Shown here piece after piece: positions 54,464-63,917 of a stretch of 64,000 nt of DNA. A program made the position numbers and the translations under genes. Source of the stretch: Streptomyces sp. JJ36. Its GTDB lineage: Bacteria; Actinomycetota; Actinomycetes; Streptomycetales; Streptomycetaceae. The notes under the pieces are model-generated. The model worked only from the letters and a program-made list of their open reading frames with translations. It was not told the origin of the DNA and made no database searches. Where the stretch lies: positions 1 through 64,000 of the forward strand of contig NZ_JACYHE010000027.1 in assembly GCF_021696945.1 (NCBI RefSeq). Reading direction: 5' to 3'. Each line of letters begins with the position of its first letter. The stretch's first letter is position 1.

Positions 54464-54844
54464 TTACGCACCGGCGACGTGAGCGAGCGCTGCGTCGAGG
54501 TCCTCGTGCACGGTGAACACCGCGTCGGCCCCGGTGATCTCGAACACCCGGGCGACCACCGGGAGCATCCCGGCCAGATGCACGCCGCCGCCCGCGGCCT
54601 CCGCCTTGAGCCGGGCGCCGAGGAGGACGTTCAGCCCGGTCGAGTCGCAGAACTCCAGACCCGAGCAGTCCACGACGAGGCGGCTGTACCCCTCCTCGAC
54701 GCTCCGCTCCAGCGGCTCGCTCAGCAGATCGGCAGTGTGGTGGTCAAGCTCACCCTGCGGCGTCACCACGGCGCTTCCGCCCTGATGCCGCACCTCGACC
54801 GTCAGCCGACCCCGGCTCGCACTGCCGGGCATCCCGCGGTCCAT
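54464..54844 (-). CDS. STAS-domain anti-anti-sigma factor
   Basis: The 126-residue protein from ATG 54844 (AAGGGG six bases upstream) has the STAS fold: VTPQGELDHHTADLL, then the loop CDSTGLNVLL with phosphorylatable Ser68. In its unphosphorylated form it would bind the anti-sigma kinase and free the sigma factor. The kinase gene lies downstream on the same strand, and the sigma gene is divergent across a 272-bp spacer. The three form a partner-switching module. Confidence 0.93.
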   Translation of the reverse strand: MDRGMPGSASRGRLTVEVRHQGGSAVVTPQGELDHHTADLLSEPLERSVEEGYSRLVVDCSGLEFCDSTGLNVLLGARLKAEAAGGGVHLAGMLPVVARVFEITGADAVFTVHEDLDAALAHVAGA

Positions 54845-55116
54845 GCACACCCCTTCTGATTGCACGCTTCTGATGGCACGGCGAGCGTGTTCTGCTGCCC
54901 CGAAGGGCCTCGCTCGAACCCTACGCCTTCACCGCGCCCTCTGGTAGCCGAAGCGCCCGCACAATTGGGCAGATCACACAAACCGGACTTGCCATGCACG
55001 TATGGGAGCCGGTAGGCCTATAGGGGTAACAACAACTCGTCGGCCTTGGAGGCGCCGCACCTCGTAGTGCACGTCACGGCTCCGGCAGCCTTATGCCGAG
55101 AATGATGGAGGACACC

Positions 55117-56088
55117 ATGTCACCCCGGCTCGATCACGGGATATCGGACCTCACCGACCCGGCCGTTACGGGCCCAGTGGACCCGGACGCGAGCCCGGAC
55201 GCGGCGACCGCGCTCCCGGAGGCCCCCGAGGCCCCGGATGCGATGGACGCCACCGCGGAGGCCGTCGTCGAGGAGATCCTCGACCAGCTCCACCTCCCCG
55301 AGCTGCCCACGTTCGACACCGTGGGCCCGGTGGACGCGCGGGCCCTGTCCAAGACCCTCTTCCAGCGGCTGGAGAGCCTCGAGGAGGGCACCCACGAGTA
55401 CTCCTACGTCCGCAACACCCTGGTCGAGCTCAACCTCGCCCTGGTGAAGTTCGCGGCCTCCCGCTTCCGCTCCCGCAGCGAACCCATGGAGGACATCGTC
55501 CAGGTCGGCACCATCGGCCTGATCAAGGCGATCGACCGCTTCGAACCCGGTCGCGGCGTGGAGTTCCCCACCTTCGCGATGCCGACCATCGTCGGCGAGA
55601 TCAAGCGCTTCTTCCGCGACACCTCCTGGTCCGTGCGCGTGCCGCGCAGGCTCCAGGAGCTCCGCCTGGACCTGGCCAAGGCGGGCGACGAGCTGGCCCA
55701 GCGGCTGGACCGCGCCCCGACCGTCGAGGAACTGGCCGAGCGGCTCGGCCTCTCCACCGACGAGGTGGTCGAGGGCATGGCCGCCAGCAACGCCTACACG
55801 GCGAGCTCGCTGGACGCCCAGCCGGAGGAGGACGACACCGAGGGCACGCTGGCCGACCGCATCGGCTACGAGGACCACGGCCTGGAGGGCATCGAGTACG
55901 TCGAGTCCCTCAAGCCGCTGATCGCCGAGCTGCCGGCGCGCGACCGCCGCATCCTCTCCCTCCGGTTCGTCGCCAACATGACGCAGTCCGAGATCGGGGA
56001 GGAGCTGGGCATCTCCCAGATGCACGTCTCCCGGCTGCTCGCCCGCACCCTGCGCCGGCTCCGCAAGGGGCTGATGACCGAGGAGTGA
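55117..56088 (+). CDS. RNA polymerase sigma factor, sigma-B/F/G type
   Basis: The 323-residue factor has regions 2, 3 and 4 and an acidic N-terminal extension (1-65) rich in Asp, Ala and Pro. Region 2 has LVKFAASRFRSRSEPMEDIVQVGTIGL and FPTFAMPTIVGEIKRFFRD. Region 4 ends MTQSEIGEELGISQMHVSRLL. ATG 55117 has GGAGG five bases upstream; ATG 55093 has none. GGTAGGCCTATAGGGGTAAC (55011-55030) upstream contains a sigma-B/F-like GGGTAA element, but without a well-spaced -35. It is probably controlled by the neighbouring STAS/kinase pair. Confidence 0.93.
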   Translation: MSPRLDHGISDLTDPAVTGPVDPDASPDAATALPEAPEAPDAMDATAEAVVEEILDQLHLPELPTFDTVGPVDARALSKTLFQRLESLEEGTHEYSYVRNTLVELNLALVKFAASRFRSRSEPMEDIVQVGTIGLIKAIDRFEPGRGVEFPTFAMPTIVGEIKRFFRDTSWSVRVPRRLQELRLDLAKAGDELAQRLDRAPTVEELAERLGLSTDEVVEGMAASNAYTASSLDAQPEEDDTEGTLADRIGYEDHGLEGIEYVESLKPLIAELPARDRRILSLRFVANMTQSEIGEELGISQMHVSRLLARTLRRLRKGLMTEE

Positions 56089-56123
56089 CGCCCGCCCGCG
56101 GGGCCGCACGGTCCGCGGAGCGC

Positions 56124-56175
56124 GCGTATGCCGAAGGGCCCGCCCTCCCCGGGGGACGGGCCCTCCGGCATACGC
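56124..56175. terminator. Bidirectional terminator between sigma factor and hutI
   Basis: GTATGCCGAAGGGCCCG (56126-56142) pairs with CGGGCCCTCCGGCATAC (56157-56173) with one mismatch, extended by two outer pairs. The loop is CC-rich. It lies between two convergent genes, 36 bases after the sigma gene stop. Confidence 0.8.
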
Positions 56176-56269
56176 CGCCGCCTCCGGGAACACGGCGGGG
56201 ACCGCCGGGCAGGCCGTCGCCGGGCGGGCCCCCGGGGGCCCGCCCGGGACCGCGGGACTCCGCCGTGGC

Positions 56270-57439
56270 TCAGGCCGCCCGCTCGCCGCGCCGCCACACC
56301 GCGTGGACCAGCGGCACGCCCGGCCGGTAGGCCAGGTGGACGTGCGAGGGGGCGTCCAGCAGCACCAGGTCGCCGAGGGCGCCGGGCGCCAGCCGCCCCA
56401 CGTCCTCCCGGCGCAGCGCCCGGGCCCCGCCCGCCGTCGCCGACCACACCGCCTCGTCCGGGGTCATCCCCATCTCCCGTACGGCCACCGCGAGGCAGAA
56501 CGGCATGGAGGAGGTGTAGGAGGAGCCGGGGTTGCAGTCGGTGGACAGGGCGACGGTCGCGCCCGCGTCCAGCAGCCGGCGGGCGTCCGGGTAGACGGCC
56601 CGGGTGGAGAACTCGCAGCCGGGAAGCAGCGTCGCGACGGTGCCGCCCTGCGCCAGGGCGTCCACGTCGGCGCCGGTGAGGTGGGTGCAGTGGTCGGCGG
56701 AGGCCGCGCCCAGCTCCACGGCGAGCTGCACCCCGGGACCGTGCGAGAGCTGGTTGGCGTGCACCCGCGGCACCAGTCCGCGGGCCTGCCCCGCGGTGAG
56801 GATCGCCCGTGCCTGGTCCCCGTCGAAGGCGCCCTGCTCGCAGAAGACGTCCACCCACCGGGCGTACGGGGCGCAGGCGTCCAGCATCGGCCCCGTCACC
56901 TGCGCGACATAGCCCGCCGGGTCGTCGGCGTACTCGGGCGCCACGATGTGCGCGCCCAGGAAGGTGACCTCGTCGGTCTGCGCGGCGGCGATCCGCAGCG
57001 CCCGGGACTCCTGCTCCGGCGTCAGCCCGTAGCCGGACTTGGTCTCCATGGTGGTGGTGCCCTGGCGCAGCGCCTCCCGCAGATGGCGGGCGAGCGTGCC
57101 GGACAGCTCCTCGTCGCTCGCCGCCCGGGTGGCGGCGACCGTGGAACGGATGCCGCCCGCGGTGTACGGCCGCCCGGACATCCGGGCCGCGAACTCCTCC
57201 GTGCGGTCGCCGGCGAAGAGCAGGTGCGCATGGGAGTCCACGAAGCCGGGGAGCCCGGCCCGGCCCTCCGCGTCGTACGCGGTGTCGGCGGCCGGGGCGA
57301 CCGCGGAGGGCCCGACCCAGGCGACGCGCTCGCCGTCCAGCACGACGGCGGCGTCCGGCAGGACGCCCAGCGGTCCCTCGCCGAGGTCCGGGTCGTTGGT
57401 GACGAGGCTGCGGATGCTGTGCACGAGAGTGGTGGTCAT
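56270..57439 (-). CDS. hutI: Imidazolonepropionase
   Basis: The 389-residue amidohydrolase opens imidazolonepropionate to N-formimidoyl-L-glutamate in histidine breakdown. The first metal site is [15 protein letters not shown] (HxH). Further signatures are [24 protein letters not shown] and the catalytic Asp in [17 protein letters not shown] 57439 ([14 protein letters not shown]) has AAGGAG four bases upstream. It follows hutF on the same strand but across an unusual 547-base gap. Confidence 0.96.
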   Translation of the reverse strand: MTTTLVHSIRSLVTNDPDLGEGPLGVLPDAAVVLDGERVAWVGPSAVAPAADTAYDAEGRAGLPGFVDSHAHLLFAGDRTEEFAARMSGRPYTAGGIRSTVAATRAASDEELSGTLARHLREALRQGTTTMETKSGYGLTPEQESRALRIAAAQTDEVTFLGAHIVAPEYADDPAGYVAQVTGPMLDACAPYARWVDVFCEQGAFDGDQARAILTAGQARGLVPRVHANQLSHGPGVQLAVELGAASADHCTHLTGADVDALAQGGTVATLLPGCEFSTRAVYPDARRLLDAGATVALSTDCNPGSSYTSSMPFCLAVAVREMGMTPDEAVWSATAGGARALRREDVGRLAPGALGDLVLLDAPSHVHLAYRPGVPLVHAVWRRGERAA

Positions 57440-57986
57440 GGGGCTCCTTGCGTCAGGGGGCGCCCCGGGGCCGGGCCGGAAGCCCCGGGGCGGCGGTACG
57501 AGGGGACTGTCCCCGGCGGTACGGGCGGCCGTCACCGGGCCGCACCGGAAGCTGCGGGCGGGAGCCCGCGGAGGGCGGGCGCACAAGCCCCGGGAACGGG
57601 CCGGCAGGAGCACGCGGACCGGCCGGCGGTGGGCCCTGCGCACCCGGACCGTGCACAGGCGGCGGCCGCCGGAACGATCGGCGTGAGCACCGGGCCGCCC
57701 GGCGGCGCGGGACCCGCGGACGGTCGGCGCGAGCACGCACAAGCCGCCGCACAGCCCACGGGAGCACACGCACCCCACCGGAACGGCCGGAGCGAGCACG
57801 CGGGCCGCGCACAGCCCGCGGCGGCGACCGGACAGCGGAGCCGCGGAGGAGGCGCCGGCGGACACGGGGCCCCGCGCACGCGAGGGGCCTCGCCGGGGAC
57901 CCTCCGCGGCAGCAGCGGGGCGGGCCCGCACCCGGACCGTGCGCCGCCCCCACGGAGCCGGGGTACGAGGGCCCGGGACCGGGCGG
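57440..57986 (-). other. 547-base gap inside the hut gene cluster
   Basis: Between hutF stop and hutI start no conserved frame is visible on either strand. The region is a patchwork of imperfect repeats on words such as GAGCACGC, GCACAGCCC and CGGAACG, with GAGCAC copies near 57686, 57732 and 57795. It may hold a separate hutI promoter, or be a decayed gene. Open frames through it have the composition of random GC-rich DNA. Confidence 0.5.
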
Positions 57987-59447
57987 TCACTCCCGCACCG
58001 CGGCGATCGCCTCGGCCAGGACCGCACCGGTGCGGGGCAGGGCGGTGTGCACGCCGTCGCGGACCACGTGGCGGCCCCCGACCACGGTGTGCCGCACGTC
58101 CGCCGCGGTCGCGGCGAAGACCGCGGCCTCCGCCGCGTCCCGCGCCGCCGGCCCGGCCGTACGCACCGAGTCCAGCGCGATCGTGGTGAAGTCCGCGAGG
58201 GCGCCCGCCGCCAGCCGCCCCGCCTCCGGCCAGCCCAGCGCGGCGTGCCCGTCCGCGGTGGCGGCGCGCAGCAGCCGGCCCGCCGGCCAGTGCCCGCGCC
58301 GGCGGGTGCGCAGCCGCTCGTCCAGCTCCATCGCGCGTGCCTCCTCCAGCAGGTCGACGACCGCGTGGCTGTCGCTGCCCAGCGAGAGCGCGCAGCCCGC
58401 GCGCTCCAGTGCGGGAGCGGGGCCGATGCCGTCGGCGAGGTCCCGTTCGGTGGTGGGGCACATGCACACGCCCGTGCCGGAGCCGCCGAGCAGTGCGATG
58501 TCCGCGCCGGTCAGATGGGTGGCGTGCACGGCGGTGGTGCGCGGCCCGGTCACGCCGTGCGCGGCCAGCAGCTCGGCCGGGGTGCAGCCGTGCGCCGCGA
58601 GGCAGGCCTCGTTCTCCGCCGGCTGCTCGGAGAGGTGCACGTGCAGCGGGGCGCCCGCCTCACCGGCCCAGGCGGCCACCGTGCCGAGGGCGTCGGCGGG
58701 CACCGCCCGTACGGAGTGCACGGCTGCGCCCACCCGGGCGACCTCCTCCGCGCCCGCGCCCGTCCGCAGGGCGCCGACCCGCTCGGCCCACACCTCGGCC
58801 GAGCCGTCCGAGAACCGCCGCTGGTGCCCCTCGGGCGGCCGTCCGAAGCCCGCCGACAGATAGCAGGTGTCCAGCAGGGTGATGCGGATGCCGGCCTCCG
58901 CGGCGGCCGCGATCAGGGCGCGGCCCATGGCGTTCGGGTCGGCGTACCGGAGGCCGGCCCGGTCGTGGTGGAGGTAGTGGAACTCGCCGACGCAGGTGAT
59001 GCCGGCCAGCGCCATCTCCGCGTACACGGCGCGGGCGAGCGCGAAGTAGCTGTCGGGTGTGAGGCGTTCGGCGACGGTGTACATCACCTCGCGCCAGGCC
59101 CAGAACGAGTCGGGTGCCCGCGCGCCGGCCGCGCCGTGCCCGGACTGCGGGGCGGACCGGACGCCCCGCTGGACCGTGCCGCGCAGGGCGCGGTGGAAGG
59201 CGTGCGAGTGGGCGTTGGCCAGCCCGGGGACGGTGAGACCGCGCAGGACCTCGGCGCCGGGCTCCGGGGCCTCGACGCCGGTCCGCACGGCGGCGAGCCG
59301 GCCGCGCGCCACGTCGAGGGCGACGCCGTGCTCCACGGTGCCGTCCACCCAGGCGTGCTCGGCCCACCAGGTCGCCGGTTCGCTGACGGGCGCCGGCGGG
59401 TCGGCGGAGCCGGGGCCGCGCTCCGTGCCGGTCTCCGGGTCGGTCAC
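57987..59447 (-). CDS. hutF: Formimidoylglutamate deiminase
   Basis: The 486-residue amidohydrolase converts N-formimidoyl-L-glutamate to N-formyl-L-glutamate and ammonia. The metal site [13 protein letters not shown] and EFHYLHHD are clear, with [16 protein letters not shown], and Asp/His in [19 protein letters not shown] 59447 overlaps the stop of the preceding amidohydrolase (59444) by four bases, giving translational coupling. The 25-residue Pro/Glu-rich start is variable. Together with HutI and HutU it gives the five-step route rather than the HutG-arginase-like route. Confidence 0.93.
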   Translation of the reverse strand: MTDPETGTERGPGSADPPAPVSEPATWWAEHAWVDGTVEHGVALDVARGRLAAVRTGVEAPEPGAEVLRGLTVPGLANAHSHAFHRALRGTVQRGVRSAPQSGHGAAGARAPDSFWAWREVMYTVAERLTPDSYFALARAVYAEMALAGITCVGEFHYLHHDRAGLRYADPNAMGRALIAAAAEAGIRITLLDTCYLSAGFGRPPEGHQRRFSDGSAEVWAERVGALRTGAGAEEVARVGAAVHSVRAVPADALGTVAAWAGEAGAPLHVHLSEQPAENEACLAAHGCTPAELLAAHGVTGPRTTAVHATHLTGADIALLGGSGTGVCMCPTTERDLADGIGPAPALERAGCALSLGSDSHAVVDLLEEARAMELDERLRTRRRGHWPAGRLLRAATADGHAALGWPEAGRLAAGALADFTTIALDSVRTAGPAARDAAEAAVFAATAADVRHTVVGGRHVVRDGVHTALPRTGAVLAEAIAAVRE

Positions 59448-60862
59448 GGGCACGCCAGCTCCTCCAGGACGTCGGCGAGAGCGAGGACTCCGGCGACGCA
59501 GTCGTCCTCCCGCGCGTGCTCGGCGGGCGAGTGCGAGACACCGGTGGGGTTGCGCACGTAGAGCATCGCGGTGGGCACCGCCGCGGAGAGGACGCCGGCG
59601 TCGTGACCGGCCCCGGTGGGCAGCACCGGGACGCCGCCCAGCAGCGCGGCCAGCCGGTCGCGCAGCCCGTGTGCGAACTCCACGACCGGGGTGAACGACT
59701 CGCGGCGGACGGACACCTCGACGCCGTCGCGCCGCCCGCGTTCCGCCGCCGCCTTCTCGATCTCCGCGACGACGGCGGCGAGCGTCTCCTCGTCGGCGGC
59801 GCGGGAGTCCAGCCAGCCGCGGACCAGGCCGGGGACGGCGTTGACGCCGTTGGGCTCGACGGCGACCTTGCCGAAGGTGGCCAGGGCGCCCGCGAGCCGC
59901 GCCTTCTTGCGGGCGGCCAGCACCGTGGTGGCGTACGTCAGCATCGGGTCCCGGCGGTCCTCCAGCCGGGTGGTGCCGGCATGGTTGGCCTCCCCGTGGA
60001 AGTCGAACCGCCAGCGGCCGTGCGGCCAGATCGCCGAGGCGACGCCGACCGGGTGCGGGCCCGCGGCGGAGTCGCCGCCGGCGGCCAGGGCACGGCCCTG
60101 CTCGACGTGCAGCTCCACGAAGACGCCGATCCGGCCCAGGCGTTCCGGGTCGGGGCCGATGGCGCCGGGGTCGTAACCGGCGTGCTCCATGGCCTGCGGC
60201 AGCGAGACGCCGTCCGCGTCCCGGAGCGCGTGCGCGCGCTCCAGGGTGAGCTGACCGGCGGTCAGCCGGGAGCCGGCACAGGCGAGCCCGAAGCGGGCCC
60301 CCTCCTCGTCCCCGAAGTTGACCACGCCGAGCGGCCGGGTGGTCCGTACGCCACGGCTGCGCAGCACGTCCAGTGCGGCGAAGGCGGAGACCACGCCCAG
60401 CGGGCCGTCGAAGGCGCCGCCGTCCGGTACGGAGTCCAGGTGGGAGCCGGTGACCACGGCGTCCCCGGCGGCGGGGTCGCCCTGCCAGGCCCACTGGTTG
60501 CCGTTGCGGTCCACCTCGTAGGCGAGGCCGCGGGCGGCCGCCTGCGCGCGGAACCAGGCGCGGCAGTCGGCGTCGGCCGCCGTCCACGCGTAGCGCCGGT
60601 AGCCGCCGCTCTCCGGGTGGCGCCCGACCGGCTCCAGTTCGCGCCACATCTCCTGGAAGGACGGAGGTTCCGGGGAGCGCGGCGCGCCCGGCGCGGGCAT
60701 GTCCGCGGCCGCGCGGCCCGCGTCCCGCGCGGGGCCGGTCGGCGCCGGGCGCGCCGCCCCCGAGGCGGGGCGGCCCGCAGCCCGACCCGGCCCGTCCGCA
60801 CCGTGCCCCGGGTCGCCCGCACCCGCGGCGCCGTCCCGCGCGGCGTCCGGAGAGCCGCTCAC
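59444..60862 (-). CDS. M20-family amidohydrolase (annotated type: allantoate amidohydrolase), possible N-formylglutamate deformylase
   Basis: The 472-residue protein has a 54-residue Ala/Pro/Gly-rich start, then an M20 metallopeptidase fold. Metal ligands are in [29 protein letters not shown] and ELHVEQG. The dimer-domain contacts are [19 protein letters not shown], and the final His is in GVSHSPAEH. The family hydrolyses N-carbamoyl- and related amino acids (allantoate, N-carbamoyl-beta-alanine). Here it lies between hutU and hutF with four-base overlaps on both sides. GTG 60862 has GGGAGGGGGAGGA upstream. Its place suggests it splits N-formylglutamate. ATG 60700 is an alternative start. Confidence 0.85.
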   Translation of the reverse strand: MSGSPDAARDGAAGAGDPGHGADGPGRAAGRPASGAARPAPTGPARDAGRAAADMPAPGAPRSPEPPSFQEMWRELEPVGRHPESGGYRRYAWTAADADCRAWFRAQAAARGLAYEVDRNGNQWAWQGDPAAGDAVVTGSHLDSVPDGGAFDGPLGVVSAFAALDVLRSRGVRTTRPLGVVNFGDEEGARFGLACAGSRLTAGQLTLERAHALRDADGVSLPQAMEHAGYDPGAIGPDPERLGRIGVFVELHVEQGRALAAGGDSAAGPHPVGVASAIWPHGRWRFDFHGEANHAGTTRLEDRRDPMLTYATTVLAARKKARLAGALATFGKVAVEPNGVNAVPGLVRGWLDSRAADEETLAAVVAEIEKAAAERGRRDGVEVSVRRESFTPVVEFAHGLRDRLAALLGGVPVLPTGAGHDAGVLSAAVPTAMLYVRNPTGVSHSPAEHAREDDCVAGVLALADVLEELACP

Positions 60863-62520
60863 TCCTCCCCCTCCCGCATCGGCACCCGCACGCCGCACTC
60901 GGCGGCGATCTCCTCGGCCCGTTCGTACCCGGCGTCCACATGGCGGATGACACCCATGCCCGGGTCGTTGGTCAGCACCCGGCGCAGCTTCTGCCCTGCC
61001 AGCGGCGTGCCGTCGGCCACCGTGACCTGCCCGGCGTGCAGCGACCGGCCCATGCCCACGCCGCCGCCGTGGTGCAGGGAGACCCAGGAGGCGCCGGAGG
61101 CGGTGTTCACCAGGGCGTTGAGCAGCGGCCAGTCGGCGATCGCGTCGGAGCCGTCGCGCATGGCCTCGGTCTCGCGGTACGGGGACGCCACCGAGCCGCA
61201 GTCCAGGTGGTCGCGGCCCAGGGCCAGCGGGGCGGAGAGCTCGCCGCTCGCGACCATGTCGTTGAACCGCTCGCCGGCCTTGTCCCGCTCGCCGTGGCCC
61301 AGCCAGCAGATGCGGGCCGGCAGCCCCTGGAAGTGCACCCGCTCCCCCGCGAGCCGGATCCAGCGGGTCAGCGACTCGTTCTCCGGGAAGAGGTCGAGGA
61401 TCGCCCGGTCGGTGGCGGCGATGTCCCGGGGATCGCCGGAGAGCGCCGCCCAGCGGAAGGGGCCCTTGCCCTCGCAGAAGAGCGGCCGGATGTAGGCGGG
61501 CACGAAGCCGGGGAAGTCGAAGGCCCGGTCGTACCCGGCCGTACGGGCCTCGCCGCGGATCGAGTTGCCGTAGTCGAAGACCTCGGCGCCCGCGTCCTGG
61601 AAGCCGACCATCGCCTCCACGTGCCGGGCCATGGACTCCTGCGCGCGGCGGGTGAACTCGGCCGGCTTCTCCGCGGCGTACGACGCCATCTCGTCGAAGT
61701 CCACGCCCAGCGGCAGGTACTTCAGCGGGTCGTGTGCGGAGGTCTGGTCGGTGACGATGTCGATCGGCGCGCCGCGCCGCAGCAGCTCCGGCACGAGTTC
61801 GGCGGCGTTCCCGAGGACGCCGACGGACAGCGGGCGTCGGGCGTCCCGGGCCTCCGCGGCGAGCTGGAGCGCGTGGTCCGGGGAGTCCGCCCGCACGTCC
61901 AGGTAGCCGTGCTCGATCCGCCGCTCGATGCGCGAGGGGTCGCATTCGACGCAGAGCGCGACGCCGCCGTTCAGGGTCACCGCGAGCGGCTGGGCGCCGC
62001 CCATGCCGCCGAGCCCGGCGGTCAGCGTCACCGTGCCGGCCAGGCTGCCGCCGAACCGCTTGGCGGCGACGGCGGCGAAGGTCTCGTAGGTGCCCTGGAG
62101 GATGCCCTGGGTGCCGATGTAGATCCAGGAGCCGGCGGTCATCTGCCCGTACATGGTGAGGCCGAGGGCCTCCAGGCGGCGGAACTCCTCCCAGTTCGCC
62201 CAGTCCCCGACCAGGTTGGAGTTGGCCAGCAGCACCCGGGGAGCCCACTCGTGGGTCTGCATCACCCCGACCGGGCGGCCGGACTGCACCAGCATGGTCT
62301 CGTCGTTCCCCAGCGTCTCCAGGGTGCGCACCATGGCGTCGAAGGACCGCCAGTCGCGGGCGGCCTTGCCGGTGCCGCCGTAGACGACCAGCTCGTCCGG
62401 GTGCTCGGCGACCTCGGGGTCGAGATTGTTCTGCAGCATGCGCAGCGCGGCCTCCTGCTGCCAGCCGCGCGCGGTGCGTGCGGTGCCGCGCGGTGCCCGT
62501 ACGGGGCGCGGTCCTGCCAT
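60859..62520 (-). CDS. hutU: Urocanate hydratase
   Basis: The 553-residue cytosolic enzyme uses tightly bound NAD to hydrate urocanate to imidazolonepropionate. Visible family stretches are [43 protein letters not shown] (NAD loop), the Cys loop [13 protein letters not shown] and [20 protein letters not shown] 62520 lies seven bases after GGGAGG. It is the first gene of hutU-M20-hutF-(gap)-hutI. A promoter with an operator-like palindrome lies 100-130 bases upstream. Confidence 0.97.
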   Translation of the reverse strand: MAGPRPVRAPRGTARTARGWQQEAALRMLQNNLDPEVAEHPDELVVYGGTGKAARDWRSFDAMVRTLETLGNDETMLVQSGRPVGVMQTHEWAPRVLLANSNLVGDWANWEEFRRLEALGLTMYGQMTAGSWIYIGTQGILQGTYETFAAVAAKRFGGSLAGTVTLTAGLGGMGGAQPLAVTLNGGVALCVECDPSRIERRIEHGYLDVRADSPDHALQLAAEARDARRPLSVGVLGNAAELVPELLRRGAPIDIVTDQTSAHDPLKYLPLGVDFDEMASYAAEKPAEFTRRAQESMARHVEAMVGFQDAGAEVFDYGNSIRGEARTAGYDRAFDFPGFVPAYIRPLFCEGKGPFRWAALSGDPRDIAATDRAILDLFPENESLTRWIRLAGERVHFQGLPARICWLGHGERDKAGERFNDMVASGELSAPLALGRDHLDCGSVASPYRETEAMRDGSDAIADWPLLNALVNTASGASWVSLHHGGGVGMGRSLHAGQVTVADGTPLAGQKLRRVLTNDPGMGVIRHVDAGYERAEEIAAECGVRVPMREGEE

Positions 62521-62624
62521 GACGCTGCCTCCCTGGTGGCGGTGACGACGAGGGGCCCTCCCGGCTCCCTGCATGGGGTGTGCGGGTGCCGCGCGGCACC
62601 CGCCGCGCATCCACCTATTCATAC

Positions 62625-62652
62625 ACCCTAAAGACTGAATATTTTCAGTCAA
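62625..62652 (-). promoter_or_regulatory. hutU promoter with overlapping 18-bp operator palindrome
   Basis: Leftward -35 TTGACT (62652-62647) and -10 TAGGGT (62630-62625) are separated by 16 bases. The perfect inverted repeat GACTGAA-TATT-TTCAGTC (62633-62650) covers the -35 and spacer. It is AT-rich against a GC-rich background. A repressor here would block RNA polymerase directly. No regulator gene adjoins it. Confidence 0.7.
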
Positions 62653-62740
62653 CCACCCCGGACGGCCGCCTCCGGGAGCTGTTCACCGGGCCGGCCACGG
62701 GTCTGGGCTACCCTGATCCCGTCAGAGGGGGGAGGCGAGT

Positions 62741-63172
62741 GTGACCGCAGCCAGGCGCCCGGCCCGGAGCGCGTACCTCACCGCCCTGCGCGCCGCCCTG
62801 GTCCTGCTGGCCACCGTGGCCGGTCTGACCTGCGCCCAGACCTCCTCCGCCGCGGCGGACCCGGTTCTCCGCCAGGCGGCCCACCCGGCCCCTTCCGCCG
62901 CAGCCCTCCCCCACTCCCAGCACGGGCAGCATCGAGCGACCGAGGACGACCGCTTCCGCTCCGGCGCCACCGCATCCGGAGCCGGATGCTCCGGTACGTC
63001 CGCCATGGCCGCCGAGGCGCCCGCCGGCACGCGCCAGGACGCCCCGGCCGCCGGCCTGCGGACGCCGCCCGTGCCGGATCCCGGACCCGCGCGAGTGAGG
63101 GCCGGCCGCGACGCACCGGCGCCTCCGCCGCATCCCCCCTCGCTGGAAGCCCTCTCCGTTCGGCGGGTGTAG
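62741..63172 (+). CDS. DUF6153-like small secreted protein
   Basis: The 143-residue protein has GTG 62741, five bases after GGAGG. The N-terminus is a signal or anchor sequence (ALRAALVLLATVAGLTCAQ). The mature part is Ala/Pro/His-rich with HSQHGQH, and one Cys in GAGCSG. The end PPHPPSLEALSVRRV resembles that of DUF6153-type actinobacterial proteins, whose role is unknown. The His-rich part hints at metal binding, but that is a guess. It is 55 bases before the CPVC membrane protein gene. Confidence 0.6.
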   Translation: MTAARRPARSAYLTALRAALVLLATVAGLTCAQTSSAAADPVLRQAAHPAPSAAALPHSQHGQHRATEDDRFRSGATASGAGCSGTSAMAAEAPAGTRQDAPAAGLRTPPVPDPGPARVRAGRDAPAPPPHPPSLEALSVRRV

Positions 63173-63227
63173 GCCGCGGGCTCCCCTCCCGCGCCCTGTC
63201 CCGCCTTCGGATCCGGAGTTCCTTCTG

Positions 63228-63722
63228 ATGTCCACACCCAGCAGGTCGCCCCGCCGGGCCGCCCGTACGCTCGCCGCCTGGCCGAGGGAACGGTGGCTCG
63301 TGGCCGCGGCCGGGGCGGCCGCCACCGCCCTGCTCGTCGGTGTCCCGACCGACGTCGTCCCCAACCCGTTCTTCGCCCGGTCCGTACCGGTGCAGTGGTG
63401 GAACCTCCCCGCACTGGCGGCGACCGCCGTCCTCGCCGGGACGGTGCTCGCCACCTACGTCCGCACGCCCGGCACCGGCCGCACCACCACCGCCGGCCGC
63501 CTCGGCTCGGCGGGCGGCGTGCTGTCGTTCTTCGCCGTGGGCTGCCCGGTCTGCAACAAGCTCGTACTGCTGCTCCTGGGCACCTCCGGAGCCCTCACCT
63601 ACTGGGCACCGCTGCAGCCACTGGTCGCCGCGGTCTCGGTCCTCCTGCTGGCCGAGGCAGCACTGCGGCGCCTGAACACCTCCGACTCCTGCCCCGCCCG
63701 CGCCCCCTCGCCCGCGGCCTGA
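63228..63722 (+). CDS. Small membrane protein with CPVC motif
   Basis: The 164-residue protein has four hydrophobic segments (about 23-40, 58-78, 96-120, 125-145) and a conserved-looking membrane motif FAVGCPVCNKLVLLLLGTSGA, with Cys106 and Cys109. Family members of this kind are frequent in actinobacteria. The CxxC in a membrane helix suggests a redox or metal role, but no function is established to my knowledge. GGAG lies ten bases before ATG 63228. It is probably co-transcribed with the secreted protein before it. Confidence 0.7.
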   Translation: MSTPSRSPRRAARTLAAWPRERWLVAAAGAAATALLVGVPTDVVPNPFFARSVPVQWWNLPALAATAVLAGTVLATYVRTPGTGRTTTAGRLGSAGGVLSFFAVGCPVCNKLVLLLLGTSGALTYWAPLQPLVAAVSVLLLAEAALRRLNTSDSCPARAPSPAA

Positions 63723-63917
63723 CTCCGGGGGCCCCACCCCTCCGTCCCTCCGGAACACCCCTGTGTCTGCCGGACCGGCCGCTCGCGCCGCCGAGGCGGC
63801 GGCCCGGCGGCCGGACGGCCGCCGTTTCCCGCAGGAGGACGGCCGGGACGGCGCCCCCGTCCGCCGGCGCCCCCACCTCCGCGCGGGGCGCCGCACCGGA
63901 GGTGACAGGCTGGGGGC

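Noticed and set aside
55000..55030. Sigma-B/F-type autoregulated promoter of the sigma gene
   Set aside because: GGGTAA is present, but no GNNT element lies 14-16 bases before it.
57448..58863. Long rightward open frame across the hut gap
   Set aside because: It is Arg/Ala/Gly-rich, antisense to hutF for most of its length, and has no conserved motif.
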